Part shown: positions 16,634 through 26,640 of the stretch, in pieces | How positions within the stretch are numbered: position 1 is the stretch's first letter | How the letters are laid out: the number at the start of each line of letters is the position of its first letter | Origin: Firmicutes bacterium M10-2 | GTDB lineage: Bacteria; Bacillota_I; Bacilli_A; Erysipelotrichales; Erysipelotrichaceae | Length of the DNA: 64,000 nucleotides | Assembly: GCA_000403415.2 (NCBI GenBank) | Contig: KE159681.1 | Location: forward strand, 56,109-120,108 | Direction: 5' to 3' | The notes under the pieces: generated by a model | What the model saw: only the letters and a program-made list of their open reading frames with translations | The model's database searches: none | Told to the model about the DNA's origin: nothing | Translations under genes and position numbers: made by a program

Positions 16634-17494
16634 TTAATTTGTCTGGCTATTTTCGATTTCTTTAAGGGTACGACCATCTTTTGCTTTCCAAGTTTGAGGG
16701 CCGCTCACACTATATCCAAGAATGAAATCTGCTGCAGCTGATGAGCTCGAAAACAAAATGTCCTCAGTAGTCGTTAAATCTTTTACTTTACCCGCATCAA
16801 ATAGCTTCTGACGTAACTTCTGCATGCTTGCGCTCAGTGACTTAACAGATGTCTTTTCATTTACAGTGGCACCTTCAAAGACAACGAAACCTTCTGTTGT
16901 TACTTTTCCAGTTGCGCTGGCTGAACCAGTAGAAAGCGACAGTACATCATCATCAGTAGTTGCTGATGGGGAATCTGCCTGTGCATAAGGTTCCAAAACT
17001 TTATAACCTAGCGCATTTATAAGTACTTTAACGTTATCTACAAATTCCTCCATCACCGCAATCTGAGATTCTTTCATAACAGTATTGCGATACGTATTCT
17101 TTGTTAATACTAAATATCTCTTACTGCCTCTGGCAATCTCTACGAAACGATTCTCAAGATATCTAATAAGAGCTTTATTCAAATCTCTACCAACAAAGAT
17201 AACTGCAGTGCTCCAATAATATTTTTCTTTTTCAGACTGGTAATCGCGTAAATGCTGTACCAGTCTTTCTTTTACATTTTCTGCTTCTCCAATGTAAACA
17301 GAATCAGAACCATCATCTTCTTTACAGAACAAGAAATAGACCCCGGCCTGAGTTATATCATCACGATTACAAGAGGCAACCTCGATACGAGGAATCTTGA
17401 TTGCCTTTCCATTCCAGTTAGATAATTCAGCTGTGATGAGGCTATCTGCTGTTCCATTCACTAAGAATAATTCTATAGATTTTCCGTATGCCAT
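16634..17494 (-). CDS. GIY-YIG nuclease with DUF4357 domain
   Basis: 286 residues. The GIY-YIG endonuclease fold lies at about residues 50-135 (GVYFLFCKEDDGSDSVYIGEAENVKERLVQHL, with the second motif YIG, the Arg, and a later Glu in YLENRFVEIA). A C-terminal DUF4357 domain (about 205-280, with SASMQKLRQKL and TWKAKDGRTL) follows. It starts 18 bases after res and is the last gene of the restriction island. Such proteins often accompany type III or type I restriction loci. It could cleave DNA itself or process ends, but its role is unproved. Confidence 0.85.
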   Translation of the reverse strand: MAYGKSIELFLVNGTADSLITAELSNWNGKAIKIPRIEVASCNRDDITQAGVYFLFCKEDDGSDSVYIGEAENVKERLVQHLRDYQSEKEKYYWSTAVIFVGRDLNKALIRYLENRFVEIARGSKRYLVLTKNTYRNTVMKESQIAVMEEFVDNVKVLINALGYKVLEPYAQADSPSATTDDDVLSLSTGSASATGKVTTEGFVVFEGATVNEKTSVKSLSASMQKLRQKLFDAGKVKDLTTTEDILFSSSSAAADFILGYSVSGPQTWKAKDGRTLKEIENSQTN

Positions 17495-17512
17495 AGTTGC
17501 CTCCTGCGTAAA

Positions 17513-20500
17513 TTACTTAGTCACCATATCAAGAAGAGTCTTATAGCTATCAACAACGTCGTAAACAACCTCACCATTGCTGATGGCCTTAAAGTGCTCT
17601 CTTGCGCAGTGAATCTTTGATTCTTCGATTAAACGAAGCTGCATCGAATTCATGGAACCCTTTGTCTCAGCAACAAAGTAGATATGCTTAACGGTTCCTT
17701 CATAGAATGCAATCGCCCAGTCAGGATTATAATGTCCAACAGGTGTTGAAATATAGAATCCATCTGGTAATTTAACGTATACTGCTACGTTTGTATTTGT
17801 ATCCAGTTCAGTAGCAAATGCCTGCTCGTTGGATGAATCATAAACGATATGGTCATACAGATGCTTCTTAGCCTTCATCGCATTTACACCTAAGCGGCCT
17901 TTGATAGTCGGGTCAGTAAATACATCTGTGCCGTACTTATCATCCATTACATCGTAAGTGATGTGTTCGATGATAGCAGTTGCCTTTTCATCATTAATAA
18001 GCGCTGCAGCCTTAATGATGAATTCTTCCGGATTGTTCTTAAACTGATTGAATGTTGCTGGTTGGATTCCCTGAAGAATCTGAATAACAGCTTTTCTTGT
18101 AAGACCAGTCTCATCAACAAGTTTTCCAATCAAGTCATATTTAACATTTGAACTTGCAGCAACTACATTACCGTAGCTTGCAGATTCTTCCTTAACAAAG
18201 GATGCACCGCTTACAAGTTCTTCTTTAGATTTAATCTGTTCCATTGCTCCGGTTTCAACTTTGAAGTAAATCTTAGAAACACGAAGCTTTCTGTCCAATG
18301 AATCGATAGATTTTCTTACTAATTCATCAGTATCAAAATCAACGACATATACAGACTTAGAATTAATCTTCGACCACAATGCCTTGAACTCAGGCATAGC
18401 AAGTTTGCTTTCATCAACCTCAAGCTCAACATTATTACTACGAGCATTTTCAGGCTGCATTGCTCTGCTGTCATAGATAGAATCAATAATCTCAATTACT
18501 GATGCAGCAGAATCAGCTACTTCTTCAGCAACTTTCAATTCGCCATTTGCCTTATCCTCATAGTACTTATCAGTAAGAACACCCTTCTTATCAATGTAGC
18601 CATTTACAATAAGGTCGAAGTGAATCGCTCTACCTGTATCACCATCAACAACCTGCTCGTTACCCTTATCGTCCTTGATTACTTTACCAATAAACAATTC
18701 TGCAGTAACTGCCTTTGGTCTGTCAGCAACTGCTTCTGCAATTTCATTCTGAAGGCCCTTAGCAAAGCTGTCATAGCTTTCACTTGCAATAACAGTAAGC
18801 ACATTTACATTATGTACATCGTTACCAAGTACATTTGTATCCATACGCTCACCGTCCTGATTTACGCAAAGGCGGAGACCACGTCCTACTTCCTGACGCT
18901 TACGAACATCACTGCTGCTCTGCTTCAAAGTACAAATCTGGAATACGTTAGGGTTATCCCATCCTTCACGAAGAGCAGAGTGTGAGAAGATAAAACGTAC
19001 CGGTGACTTCTTCGGATTTCTATCAAGAAGAAGCTCTTTGTTTTTCATAATAAGGTCGTATGCATCAACGTCATCCGTTGTTGTTTCCTTACGTGCAACC
19101 TTACTATCAATCATCTTTCCTTTTTTATCGATAGAGAAATAGCCTGCATGAGTCTTGTCTGCAGAGATTGCAGAAAGGTACTTCATGTAGTCGTCTTCTC
19201 CCATGCCAATCTGAAGGTTGCTGATAACATCCTTGTATTCTTCTTCGAACATCTCAGCATAACTACCATTCATTGGCTGGCCAGCAGCGTCGTACTGCTT
19301 GTACTTTGCAACTTCATCAATAAAGAATAATGAAAGAACTTTAATACCTTTATAGAACAATTCTCTTTCTCTCTGAATATGAGAAAGGATTGTTTCTCTA
19401 ATCTGAATGCGGCGAAGTTGGTCTTCTGATACCTTACCAATTACATCGCCTGCATAAAGTTTAATACCGTTGATAAACTCTACAGAGTCGTCACGTCCAT
19501 CAATTCTGGATACAACGAATCCCTGCTTGTACTCTTCCATCTGGCCGGAATTATCATAAAGGTTATAGCCTTCTGAAACAGTACGAGTAATCTTTCTAAT
19601 GCCGGTTGCCCCTTTCATATCGAATTGAATTGTAGCTGTAGGTGCAGCCTTTGAAAGATTGATGCTTTCTAAGTAGATATAGCTTTCAGTCGCTGTACTA
19701 CCAGATTCTGTGATACCCTTAACAGCAATCTTCTTAACAAGACGCTTGTTGTAGGCTTCCATAGCATCCAAACGGTAAATCATATTATAGATACTATCAG
19801 ACTTGTGAGTTGCAGAATAACGAAGGGTCATTAAAGGATTAAACTGCTTTAAGTTTTCCTTTGTCTGCTTACCTTCTACAGACTGCGGCTCATCAATAAT
19901 CATGATAGGATTTGTCTTTGCAATAATGTCAATCGGACGACGAGAGCGGAACTCATCCAATTTCATGTAAATACGTCTTGCATCCTTACCCTTAGCATTA
20001 AATGCCTGAGAGTTGATAATCATAACGTTGATAGAATTATCTGATGCAAAACGGTCTATTTCAGTAAGCTGTGTAGAATTATAGATAAAGAAACGAATCT
20101 TCTTACCATACTCCTCAGCAAAGTGCTCCTGTGTTACCTGAAATGATTTATATACACCTTCACGGATGGCGATGCTTGGTACAACAACAATAAACTTACT
20201 CCAACCATAAGCACGGTTAAGCTCATACATTGTCTTGATGTATGTATACGTCTTACCAACACCGGTCTCCATTTCAATAGTCAGATTAAATCTGCCTTCC
20301 AACTTCATGGATGGCTTAATCTGATTAGCTCTCTGTATTGTATTTATATGTTCCAGAATCAGTCTGTCATTTAATTCCGGCACAATCTTTTGGTTACTCC
20401 AACCAGTAAAGTCCTCTTCATCAGTTAATGATTGCTGAATATATCCTGAACCTCTATCCATCATATAAGACGGAGTCAAATAAGGTTGACCAGCAAATAC

Positions 20501-20560
20501 ATCAACTACAGCTTTGGCAGCATCTGCTTGGAATTTCTGATGCTTAAATTGTAGCTTCAT
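17513..20560 (-). CDS. res: Type III restriction enzyme, Res (translocase-nuclease) subunit
   Basis: 1015 residues. SF2 helicase motifs are Walker A (METGVGKTYTYIKTM), the DEAD-box variant MIIDEPQSVEG, SATHKSD (motif III), SALREGWDNPNVFQICTL and the motif VI-like VGRGLRL. The C-terminal nuclease (about 900-1015) shows the PD-ExK pattern NPDWAIAFY...VAETKGS. The subunit should form a complex with Mod, hydrolyse ATP while moving on DNA, and cut near two inversely oriented sites. It starts 12 bases after mod. It appears intact. Confidence 0.95.
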   Translation of the reverse strand: MKLQFKHQKFQADAAKAVVDVFAGQPYLTPSYMMDRGSGYIQQSLTDEEDFTGWSNQKIVPELNDRLILEHINTIQRANQIKPSMKLEGRFNLTIEMETGVGKTYTYIKTMYELNRAYGWSKFIVVVPSIAIREGVYKSFQVTQEHFAEEYGKKIRFFIYNSTQLTEIDRFASDNSINVMIINSQAFNAKGKDARRIYMKLDEFRSRRPIDIIAKTNPIMIIDEPQSVEGKQTKENLKQFNPLMTLRYSATHKSDSIYNMIYRLDAMEAYNKRLVKKIAVKGITESGSTATESYIYLESINLSKAAPTATIQFDMKGATGIRKITRTVSEGYNLYDNSGQMEEYKQGFVVSRIDGRDDSVEFINGIKLYAGDVIGKVSEDQLRRIQIRETILSHIQRERELFYKGIKVLSLFFIDEVAKYKQYDAAGQPMNGSYAEMFEEEYKDVISNLQIGMGEDDYMKYLSAISADKTHAGYFSIDKKGKMIDSKVARKETTTDDVDAYDLIMKNKELLLDRNPKKSPVRFIFSHSALREGWDNPNVFQICTLKQSSSDVRKRQEVGRGLRLCVNQDGERMDTNVLGNDVHNVNVLTVIASESYDSFAKGLQNEIAEAVADRPKAVTAELFIGKVIKDDKGNEQVVDGDTGRAIHFDLIVNGYIDKKGVLTDKYYEDKANGELKVAEEVADSAASVIEIIDSIYDSRAMQPENARSNNVELEVDESKLAMPEFKALWSKINSKSVYVVDFDTDELVRKSIDSLDRKLRVSKIYFKVETGAMEQIKSKEELVSGASFVKEESASYGNVVAASSNVKYDLIGKLVDETGLTRKAVIQILQGIQPATFNQFKNNPEEFIIKAAALINDEKATAIIEHITYDVMDDKYGTDVFTDPTIKGRLGVNAMKAKKHLYDHIVYDSSNEQAFATELDTNTNVAVYVKLPDGFYISTPVGHYNPDWAIAFYEGTVKHIYFVAETKGSMNSMQLRLIEESKIHCAREHFKAISNGEVVYDVVDSYKTLLDMVTK

Positions 20561-20572
20561 AGCTGAACCTCC

Positions 20573-22475
20573 TTAAATAACTTTTACTCTTGTATCAGGC
20601 GCCATCAACTTAAAGATTTCTCCAACATTAATCTTTGAAGGGCTATTTGCAAAACTGCTGTCACGGAATACAGCACGAAGAGGTTGTCTTTTTGCAATCT
20701 CTTTGATTACGCTGTCAGGAACGTTCTCATCGAAGCAGGCAATAAGGTCACCATCATTATAATTGTGTACCGTGCATCCACTAATCTGTTCAGAGGTATA
20801 AGGAAGAGATAAAGGAAGTCCCCATTCAAGAAGACAACCGAACAACAAGTCAAGGTCATTACGGTCAGACTTAACATTAGATTCAAGCATGGAAAGCAAG
20901 TCCTGACTATATTCTGCAGGATTGTAGTAAACATCATTCATATTTGAATCCGCAAGTTTTAATACGCGGAATCCAATATCTAACCCCTGACTAAAAAGAG
21001 TATTTTCCTCTGCTATGGCTTTACCAGCACGACGAATTCTCTCCTTACCAAGTTCACATATCGTTTTGAATCCATACTTTTTAGCCTCAGTTCCATCAGC
21101 ACATTCTTCAGGATATTGAACCATAATATATTTTCTATGACTTCCTGCAGTACTATTTAATCTCATAACTGCATGTGCAGTTGTTGCAGAACCTGAAAAG
21201 AAATCCATAACAATTGAATCTTCGTCACTTCCGATTTGTAGCACTTTTTCAATAAATCCAATTGGCTTAGGAAAGTCGAAAACCTTCTGTGTATCAAAAA
21301 GATTTCTGATATCACGAGTAGCTTTTTTATTTCCTTCAACGTCATTCCAAAGATTACCGGGCTTTTTAGTTCTATTCTCTAAATAGAACTTCTGATATAC
21401 TTGCCAAACTTCCTCACCTTGTCTTTTCGTTTTCTTCCATGCAAGCATATTATTTTCAGCCATTTTTTTAGCTGTATCTGGTGAGCAAATCCATCTACTT
21501 TCATAACCTGTTGGGCCTATAGGATAAACTTGTGTTCCATCAGGAGCTTCGATAGGGAAAAACATAGTAGGTCTATCTTCTCGTCTATCTTCTCCGCCAG
21601 TTCTTCGTAACGGTCTAATTAAATACCTACCCTTCTCATCAATCTGGTCGTAAATTTTCGCATCTTCCTCACTCATCGGAAGTCCGTTAATTGAAGCCAA
21701 TGCAATGTTTTTTGAGTAAATGAGCATATAATCCAACTCATTTACCAAACCATCGAACCCCCCCACCAGTTGGTGTACCTGTAGCTCTAGAAACACATGT
21801 TAGAAAATTTGATGCTCCAAACACTTCATCACATATTTTTTTCAAATTTTCCTGCTCGTTATCATCAATTGAAATAAAAATCAAGCCATCATCAGCCAGT
21901 AAGTTTCTAGCTAACATGAGTCTTTGGTAAATCATAGAACACCACTTAGAGTGGAAACGAGGGTTAGATTTCGGGTTCTCATCAAACTGCTTATTTCCAT
22001 CCTCATCATACATTCCGATTCCTTCATCGTACTCGTCTTGCATCATCATAAAATTATCTGGATATACAAATCTATCCGACCCAGTATTATAAGGAGGGTC
22101 GATATAAATCACCTTAATTGCACCTAGATAGCTTTCTTGAAGCAGTTTTAATACATCCAGATTATCACCTTCGATATAAAGATTCTCTGTTGTATCCCAA
22201 TTGACACTTTCTTCTTTACAAGGGCGTAATGTTTTTCGTATAGGTCTGTTACCTTCTACAATTGCTGCTTTCTTGCCAACCCAAGTAAACTCATAAGCTT
22301 CATCGCCCTCAAGCACATCGCCAGAAAGCATCTGCTTTAAAAGTTCAAAGTTGATGGCTTTCTTAGGATTTCCGTTTTCATCAACTGTTTCTGTGATGCA
22401 ATTAGGGAAAAGAGCACCTATCTTCTCAATATTCTGAGCAGTCATATCGACTGATTCCATTCTCATTTTATCCAT
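20573..22475 (-). pseudogene. mod: Type III DNA methyltransferase Mod, out of frame at a G7 tract
   Basis: A beta-class adenine methyltransferase split in two frames. The 5' part (22475 to 21738) carries the catalytic DPPY motif (YIDPPYNTGSD) and a helical specificity start. The 3' part (to 20573) carries the SAM-binding motif DFFSGSATTAHAV. At 21758-21764 the coding strand has seven G. Six G (or nine) would join GTPTGGG with FDGLVNELDYMLIYSKN and restore one protein of about 630 residues. As read, translation stops 19 codons after the tract. The ATG at 22475 overlaps the DUF4391 stop (TAATG) and has GGAGG upstream. It is either phase-variable and OFF, or a homopolymer read error. Confidence 0.9.
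21758..21764 (-). repeat. G7 homopolymer tract at the mod frameshift
   Basis: Seven G on the coding strand at codon 237 of mod. Loss of one G or gain of two restores the frame. This is the signature of slipped-strand phase variation, as known for mod genes of type III systems in pathogens, though seven is a short tract. Confidence 0.75.
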
Positions 22476-23128
22476 TACATTGCCTCCAATTCTTTCTTGA
22501 GCTTCTTAAGCTCATTGTTCATTTGCATCTGTTTATTAAGCTGCTTTTCCTTACGGATTTTCGCTTGCAATGTTGCTATCTGTTTTTGCAATGCCTGCTT
22601 CTGTTCATCTCGTGCAACCGATTCTTTCAGGCTTTCACCAGCAGCTTCAGTCTTTAACTTATCTCCGGCTATCTGACGCACGAAGTTTTCATACACCGCA
22701 TCAACATTTAAGCCTTCCAACTTTAATGGCAGCTCGTCTTCAGTCAACCATTCTGTGTGGTAATATCCGTTTACTTTGAATGCTTTATTACCAGATGCTG
22801 CAGCTTCCTTATATCCAATCCACGCTTGATACTTTCCTTGATACTCCAGTAAAAACAAGATGTGATAAGGGATTTCCTTATCAATCTGTCTTAAGAGACT
22901 ATCATCGAGTACCGGACTGCTTAATCGAACCTCAAACACCTCCAGTTCCGTTACATCGGTTCCGGCAGCAAGATTCGTTGTAGATGCTGCTATTTTATTT
23001 TTCCAATAGATTATTCTGACCTGCTCAACAAATATCTTTTTTAGTGCAGGTGAGATATCCATGTTTTCATAGAATTTCTGCTTGGGAATTCGTTTATTAA
23101 ATTCCGTTGTTTTTGGCAATCCTATCAT
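22475..23128 (-). CDS. DUF4391-family protein of the restriction island
   Basis: 217 residues. The family pattern begins with GLPKTTEFNKRIPKQKFYE, then IYWKNKIAASTTNL and the EVRLSSPVLDDSLLRQIDKEIPYHILFLL core. It ends in a basic coiled coil (about 160-217; LQAKIRKEKQLNKQMQMNNELKKL). No enzymatic motif is seen. It lies between the helicase gene (14 bases upstream) and mod (one-base overlap). The coiled coil and position suggest an adaptor linking the helicase to the Mod/Res complex, but that is inference. Confidence 0.85.
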   Translation of the reverse strand: MIGLPKTTEFNKRIPKQKFYENMDISPALKKIFVEQVRIIYWKNKIAASTTNLAAGTDVTELEVFEVRLSSPVLDDSLLRQIDKEIPYHILFLLEYQGKYQAWIGYKEAAASGNKAFKVNGYYHTEWLTEDELPLKLEGLNVDAVYENFVRQIAGDKLKTEAAGESLKESVARDEQKQALQKQIATLQAKIRKEKQLNKQMQMNNELKKLKKELEAM

Positions 23129-23142
23129 CGTTCGCCCTCCGT

Positions 23143-26100
23143 TTATTTAACAACCAAGAAGCAAATAAGTTCGAAGTCATCCAATCCTGATACAGCAGAC
23201 ATTAATGCTGATGTACCACCAGCAGAGAACAAGCTATCAATATCGCTTTCTTCTTTGCAATCAATGATTGAGTTGATTGCTTCGCTAAGAAGTTCTGACA
23301 TCTCAGTCATGTCTCTACCATCATCTGTTTCTTCATTGAAGCGCTGGCACAATTCCTTAATAGGTTCTTTCTTGCCACGACAAAGAAGTCTGATATCATC
23401 TAACATCTTCTTTGGATTCAGATAGTCACAGATGACTTCACCATCTATTCCGATATAAACCATGTAGAATGGATGGATTCTGTTCTGGTTATCTATATTT
23501 ACACTGTTGTTTATATTTTTAAGAATGAATATTACCCCTTCCGGTAACTCTTCTGTTGCTGATACAACAGCATGCATTCCTTTTGGCTTCTTATCTAAGT
23601 CACCATGATTCTTTACATATTCAAGAAGGTCTAATCTAAATTCATTTAAACCTAAATCCATGATAGAAATACCACTGGACATATCCTCAATATCGACTAC
23701 TTCTTCTTGCAGACGCTTAAGCTGCTGCTTACGATATTCAAGGTCACCTTTTTCCTCTGAATTGATAAGGTCATCGTCACCGGTAGAAGTCATGACAGAT
23801 ATCTTCATTCTTGTTTCTACTCGGCCCTTAAGATTGATGTATTCGTCCAAATCCATATCAGGCCAAAAGTTTACAAGCTGAATCTGTGAATTTCTACTAC
23901 CGATACGATCTACTCGGCCAAATCGCTGAATGATACGAACAGGGTTCCAGTGAATATCATAGTTTACAAGGTAGTCGCAATCTTGAAGGTTCTGACCTTC
24001 AGAGATACAGTCTGTAGCAATCAGCACATCAATCTCTGTTTTGCTTCCTGGCATCAAGGCATCTCTGCCTTTTGAAATTGGCGAGAAGCAAGTCAGCACG
24101 TTATTAAGTGTAGCCCTGAATCCCTTGATAGTTGTCTTTCCATCAATGGAACCAGTGATTACCGCCGTATCCAAGCCGTACTTCTTTTTGATATACGTAC
24201 TAACATTGTCATAAAGATACTCTGCAGTATCCGAGAAAGCAGAGAAAATCAATACTTTCTTGTTACCCGGATTGATTGGATTCTCGATTTTCTCAGAGAC
24301 CAACTTCAACAATTCCTGAAGCTTACTGTCATGCTCTGGAGTAATATCCGCAACCAGCAAAGTCAGCAATTCAAGAACCTCTGCATCTGCTTTTAATTCT
24401 GTACGCCATGTCTTATAGTCCATATCAGCCAGCTCGATTTTTATTTTCTTACCAACTGTGAAGTATTCTGTATTACCATCATCTATATCAAACTCTGAAT
24501 CAGATGCTTCATACATGTCAATGTCTGCTGCACCGTACTTTTCAAAATCATCTATAGCCTTGATAGTACTTTCAATCAACTTCTTAATTCTCGTAAGCGT
24601 AAGCTGGAATGAGTTAACTGAGCTTTCCAGACGCTTTAAGAGGTTGATGCTCATCAACTTTCTGATACCTTCTTCACGACCTGTCTGTGTAAGGTTGTCT
24701 CCCTTATTATGAGTAAGGTCGATATACTTCTGTATCTTGCTAGGGAAGATGTAGTTTGATGGCGTATAGACGCACAATGTGAGCAACATCAACTGTTCGT
24801 ATATTTCGTTGTAGTTGATAGCTGAGCTCAGATCTGTTAACTGAGGTCTACGTGAAATAGGTTTCTTTCTTTCAGGGAACTTTCCAATCTCAGCTGTATC
24901 ATAATATTTCTCGATATGCTTTCTTGAACGAGCAATCGTAACACTATCGAGTAATTCAAAGAAATCAAAATCAAGTGTTCTAAGAAGTGCATCTGTTGTT
25001 CTTGCTTCCGGTTCCAGTTTGCTCCATGTATTGAAAGCTCTCTGAGCCTGCTTGAAAATTTCTTCGATTGTCTTTGTTGTATTCAGTTGCTTATTCATAT
25101 TCTCAGAATCACCTTCATAGGCGATAGCAAGCTGATTCTTTAAGTCTACAAATCTATTATTTACCGGAGTTGCAGACAGCATTAAAACTTTAGTCTTAAC
25201 ACCAGATCTGATGATTTTATCCATTAACTTCACATATCGATTCTCACGAGTATTTGCATGAGTTCCTGCTCCGTTACGGAAGTTATGAGATTCATCAATT
25301 ACCACAAGGTCATAGTTACCCCAATTCAATCTATCTAAGTCCAGACCATTAGAGAAACCATGGGCTCTTGATAAATCTGTATGGAACAGAACATCGTAGT
25401 TAAGTCTATCTGCTGCAATCGGATTATTTACATAGTTATCTTTATAAGTATTCCAGTTTTCTGCTAGCTTCTTAGGGCAGAGAACAAGAACGCTTTTATT
25501 TCTGTTTTCGTAATATTTCACTACTGCTAGCGCAGTGAAGGTTTTACCAAGACCAACGCTATCTGCAAGGATGCATCCGTTGTAACGTTCAAGCTTATTA
25601 ATAATGGCTAACACAGCGTCCCTCTGGAAATCATACAAAAGACTCCAAATCTTGCTCTGTTTGAATCCGGTAGCTTCGTTAGGTAATTCATCTTCTGAAA
25701 TATCATCAAGAAATTCACTGAACACATGATATAAAGTCATGAAATAAATAAATTCCGGTGAATTCTCATTGTAGGCAGCTGTAATGTTTTCAATAACAAC
25801 ATCAGTTACATCCTGCAACTTATCGTGGTCATTCCACAATGTTTCAAAAAGCTGCATATAAGAAGCAGAAAAAGGCGCTTCAAAACGGTTAACCATGTTG
25901 TAGCTGTTGTTACCACGTTCGCAACCAATATCAACAGTTGTAAAACCATTCATTGGCATATAGGCAACCTGCTGCTGTTTGTTTGCTATAGTAACAAATC
26001 CTCCCATATTTTCTCCGGTAGTATTGGATTTAAAAGTAGCTTTACGCTTAATCCAGTCAGCACATTCTTTTGCGATTGCTTTCTGAGTCATCTCGTTTCT

Positions 26101-26379
26101 AAGCTTTAACTCAAACTCTGTACCGTAAAGACTGCTCTCACGGTTTAATCTTGGGATGTAAAACTCTCGTTTCTGCTTTTCCGCTTTCTCGGTAACGAAA
26201 GTTGGAGAAGTGAAAATAAAACGACATTCATCCACTGACTCCAGTTGCTTTTTTAATTCCTTATAGGCATACATAGAAAAGCAAGCCGCAGCAATCGATA
26301 CCTTACTGCCCTTACTGAGAGTCGATGCCATATCGTCACGGACTATTTCCGTAACATTATCAAATACTTTCACTTCCAT
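23143..26379 (-). CDS. SNF2-type helicase with N-terminal PLD-like domain
   Basis: 1078 residues. The N-terminal 200 residues look like a phospholipase-D-like domain (SKVSIAAACFSMYAYKELK), as in other defence helicases, but I do not see a clear HKD pair. SF2/SNF2 motifs follow: Walker A ILADSVGLGKTFTALAV, DEAH variant VVIDESHNFRN, MLSATPVNN, ATDCISEGQNLQ and motif VI RIIQRFGRVDRIGS. It should use ATP to move on DNA. It is the first gene of the five-gene restriction island and no promoter was confirmed upstream. Such a helicase is not part of a classical type III enzyme. Confidence 0.9.
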   Translation of the reverse strand: MEVKVFDNVTEIVRDDMASTLSKGSKVSIAAACFSMYAYKELKKQLESVDECRFIFTSPTFVTEKAEKQKREFYIPRLNRESSLYGTEFELKLRNEMTQKAIAKECADWIKRKATFKSNTTGENMGGFVTIANKQQQVAYMPMNGFTTVDIGCERGNNSYNMVNRFEAPFSASYMQLFETLWNDHDKLQDVTDVVIENITAAYNENSPEFIYFMTLYHVFSEFLDDISEDELPNEATGFKQSKIWSLLYDFQRDAVLAIINKLERYNGCILADSVGLGKTFTALAVVKYYENRNKSVLVLCPKKLAENWNTYKDNYVNNPIAADRLNYDVLFHTDLSRAHGFSNGLDLDRLNWGNYDLVVIDESHNFRNGAGTHANTRENRYVKLMDKIIRSGVKTKVLMLSATPVNNRFVDLKNQLAIAYEGDSENMNKQLNTTKTIEEIFKQAQRAFNTWSKLEPEARTTDALLRTLDFDFFELLDSVTIARSRKHIEKYYDTAEIGKFPERKKPISRRPQLTDLSSAINYNEIYEQLMLLTLCVYTPSNYIFPSKIQKYIDLTHNKGDNLTQTGREEGIRKLMSINLLKRLESSVNSFQLTLTRIKKLIESTIKAIDDFEKYGAADIDMYEASDSEFDIDDGNTEYFTVGKKIKIELADMDYKTWRTELKADAEVLELLTLLVADITPEHDSKLQELLKLVSEKIENPINPGNKKVLIFSAFSDTAEYLYDNVSTYIKKKYGLDTAVITGSIDGKTTIKGFRATLNNVLTCFSPISKGRDALMPGSKTEIDVLIATDCISEGQNLQDCDYLVNYDIHWNPVRIIQRFGRVDRIGSRNSQIQLVNFWPDMDLDEYINLKGRVETRMKISVMTSTGDDDLINSEEKGDLEYRKQQLKRLQEEVVDIEDMSSGISIMDLGLNEFRLDLLEYVKNHGDLDKKPKGMHAVVSATEELPEGVIFILKNINNSVNIDNQNRIHPFYMVYIGIDGEVICDYLNPKKMLDDIRLLCRGKKEPIKELCQRFNEETDDGRDMTEMSELLSEAINSIIDCKEESDIDSLFSAGGTSALMSAVSGLDDFELICFLVVK

Positions 26380-26501
26380 TCATTCCATCTCCTTGACTCG
26401 GCATAAAAAAATCATTCTCTTTGACATTTTCGACTGTTTACACAATCATTCCATTCTATTCTAATCTATAGATGTCCGTTTATTTGAACTTTGTCGATTC
26501 A

Positions 26502-26630
26502 TCAGTTGTATCTTCTAGTAAAAACTTCAACAATTGAAACAGAATTGATTTCTGTTTTTTTAGCAAACTCAGTTTTCTTTATATCTTTTTCTACAAGATT
26601 TACCCATAATTTTTTATATGAAAGTTTCAT
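26502..26630 (-). pseudogene. XRE/Cro-like regulator N-terminal stump
   Basis: 42 codons from an ATG at 26630 with AGGAG five bases upstream. MKLSYKKLWVNLVEKDIKKTE resembles the start of Cro/CI-type helix-turn-helix regulators, but the frame stops at 26502 before the second half of the HTH. It lies 122 bases upstream of the helicase gene, where a controller gene would be expected, and seems to be truncated. Confidence 0.5.
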
Positions 26631-26640
26631 TCTGTCTCCT

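Noticed and set aside
21738..22475. Mod split as a programmed translational frameshift
   Set aside because: The G7 tract has no adjacent stimulating hairpin or upstream ribosome-like site that I can see, and homopolymer length variation or read error explains it better.
16634..26379. DISARM or BREX system
   Set aside because: The helicase and methyltransferase alone could suggest DISARM, but no drmA/drmB-like or brxC/pglZ-like genes are present, and Mod/Res are typical type III subunits.
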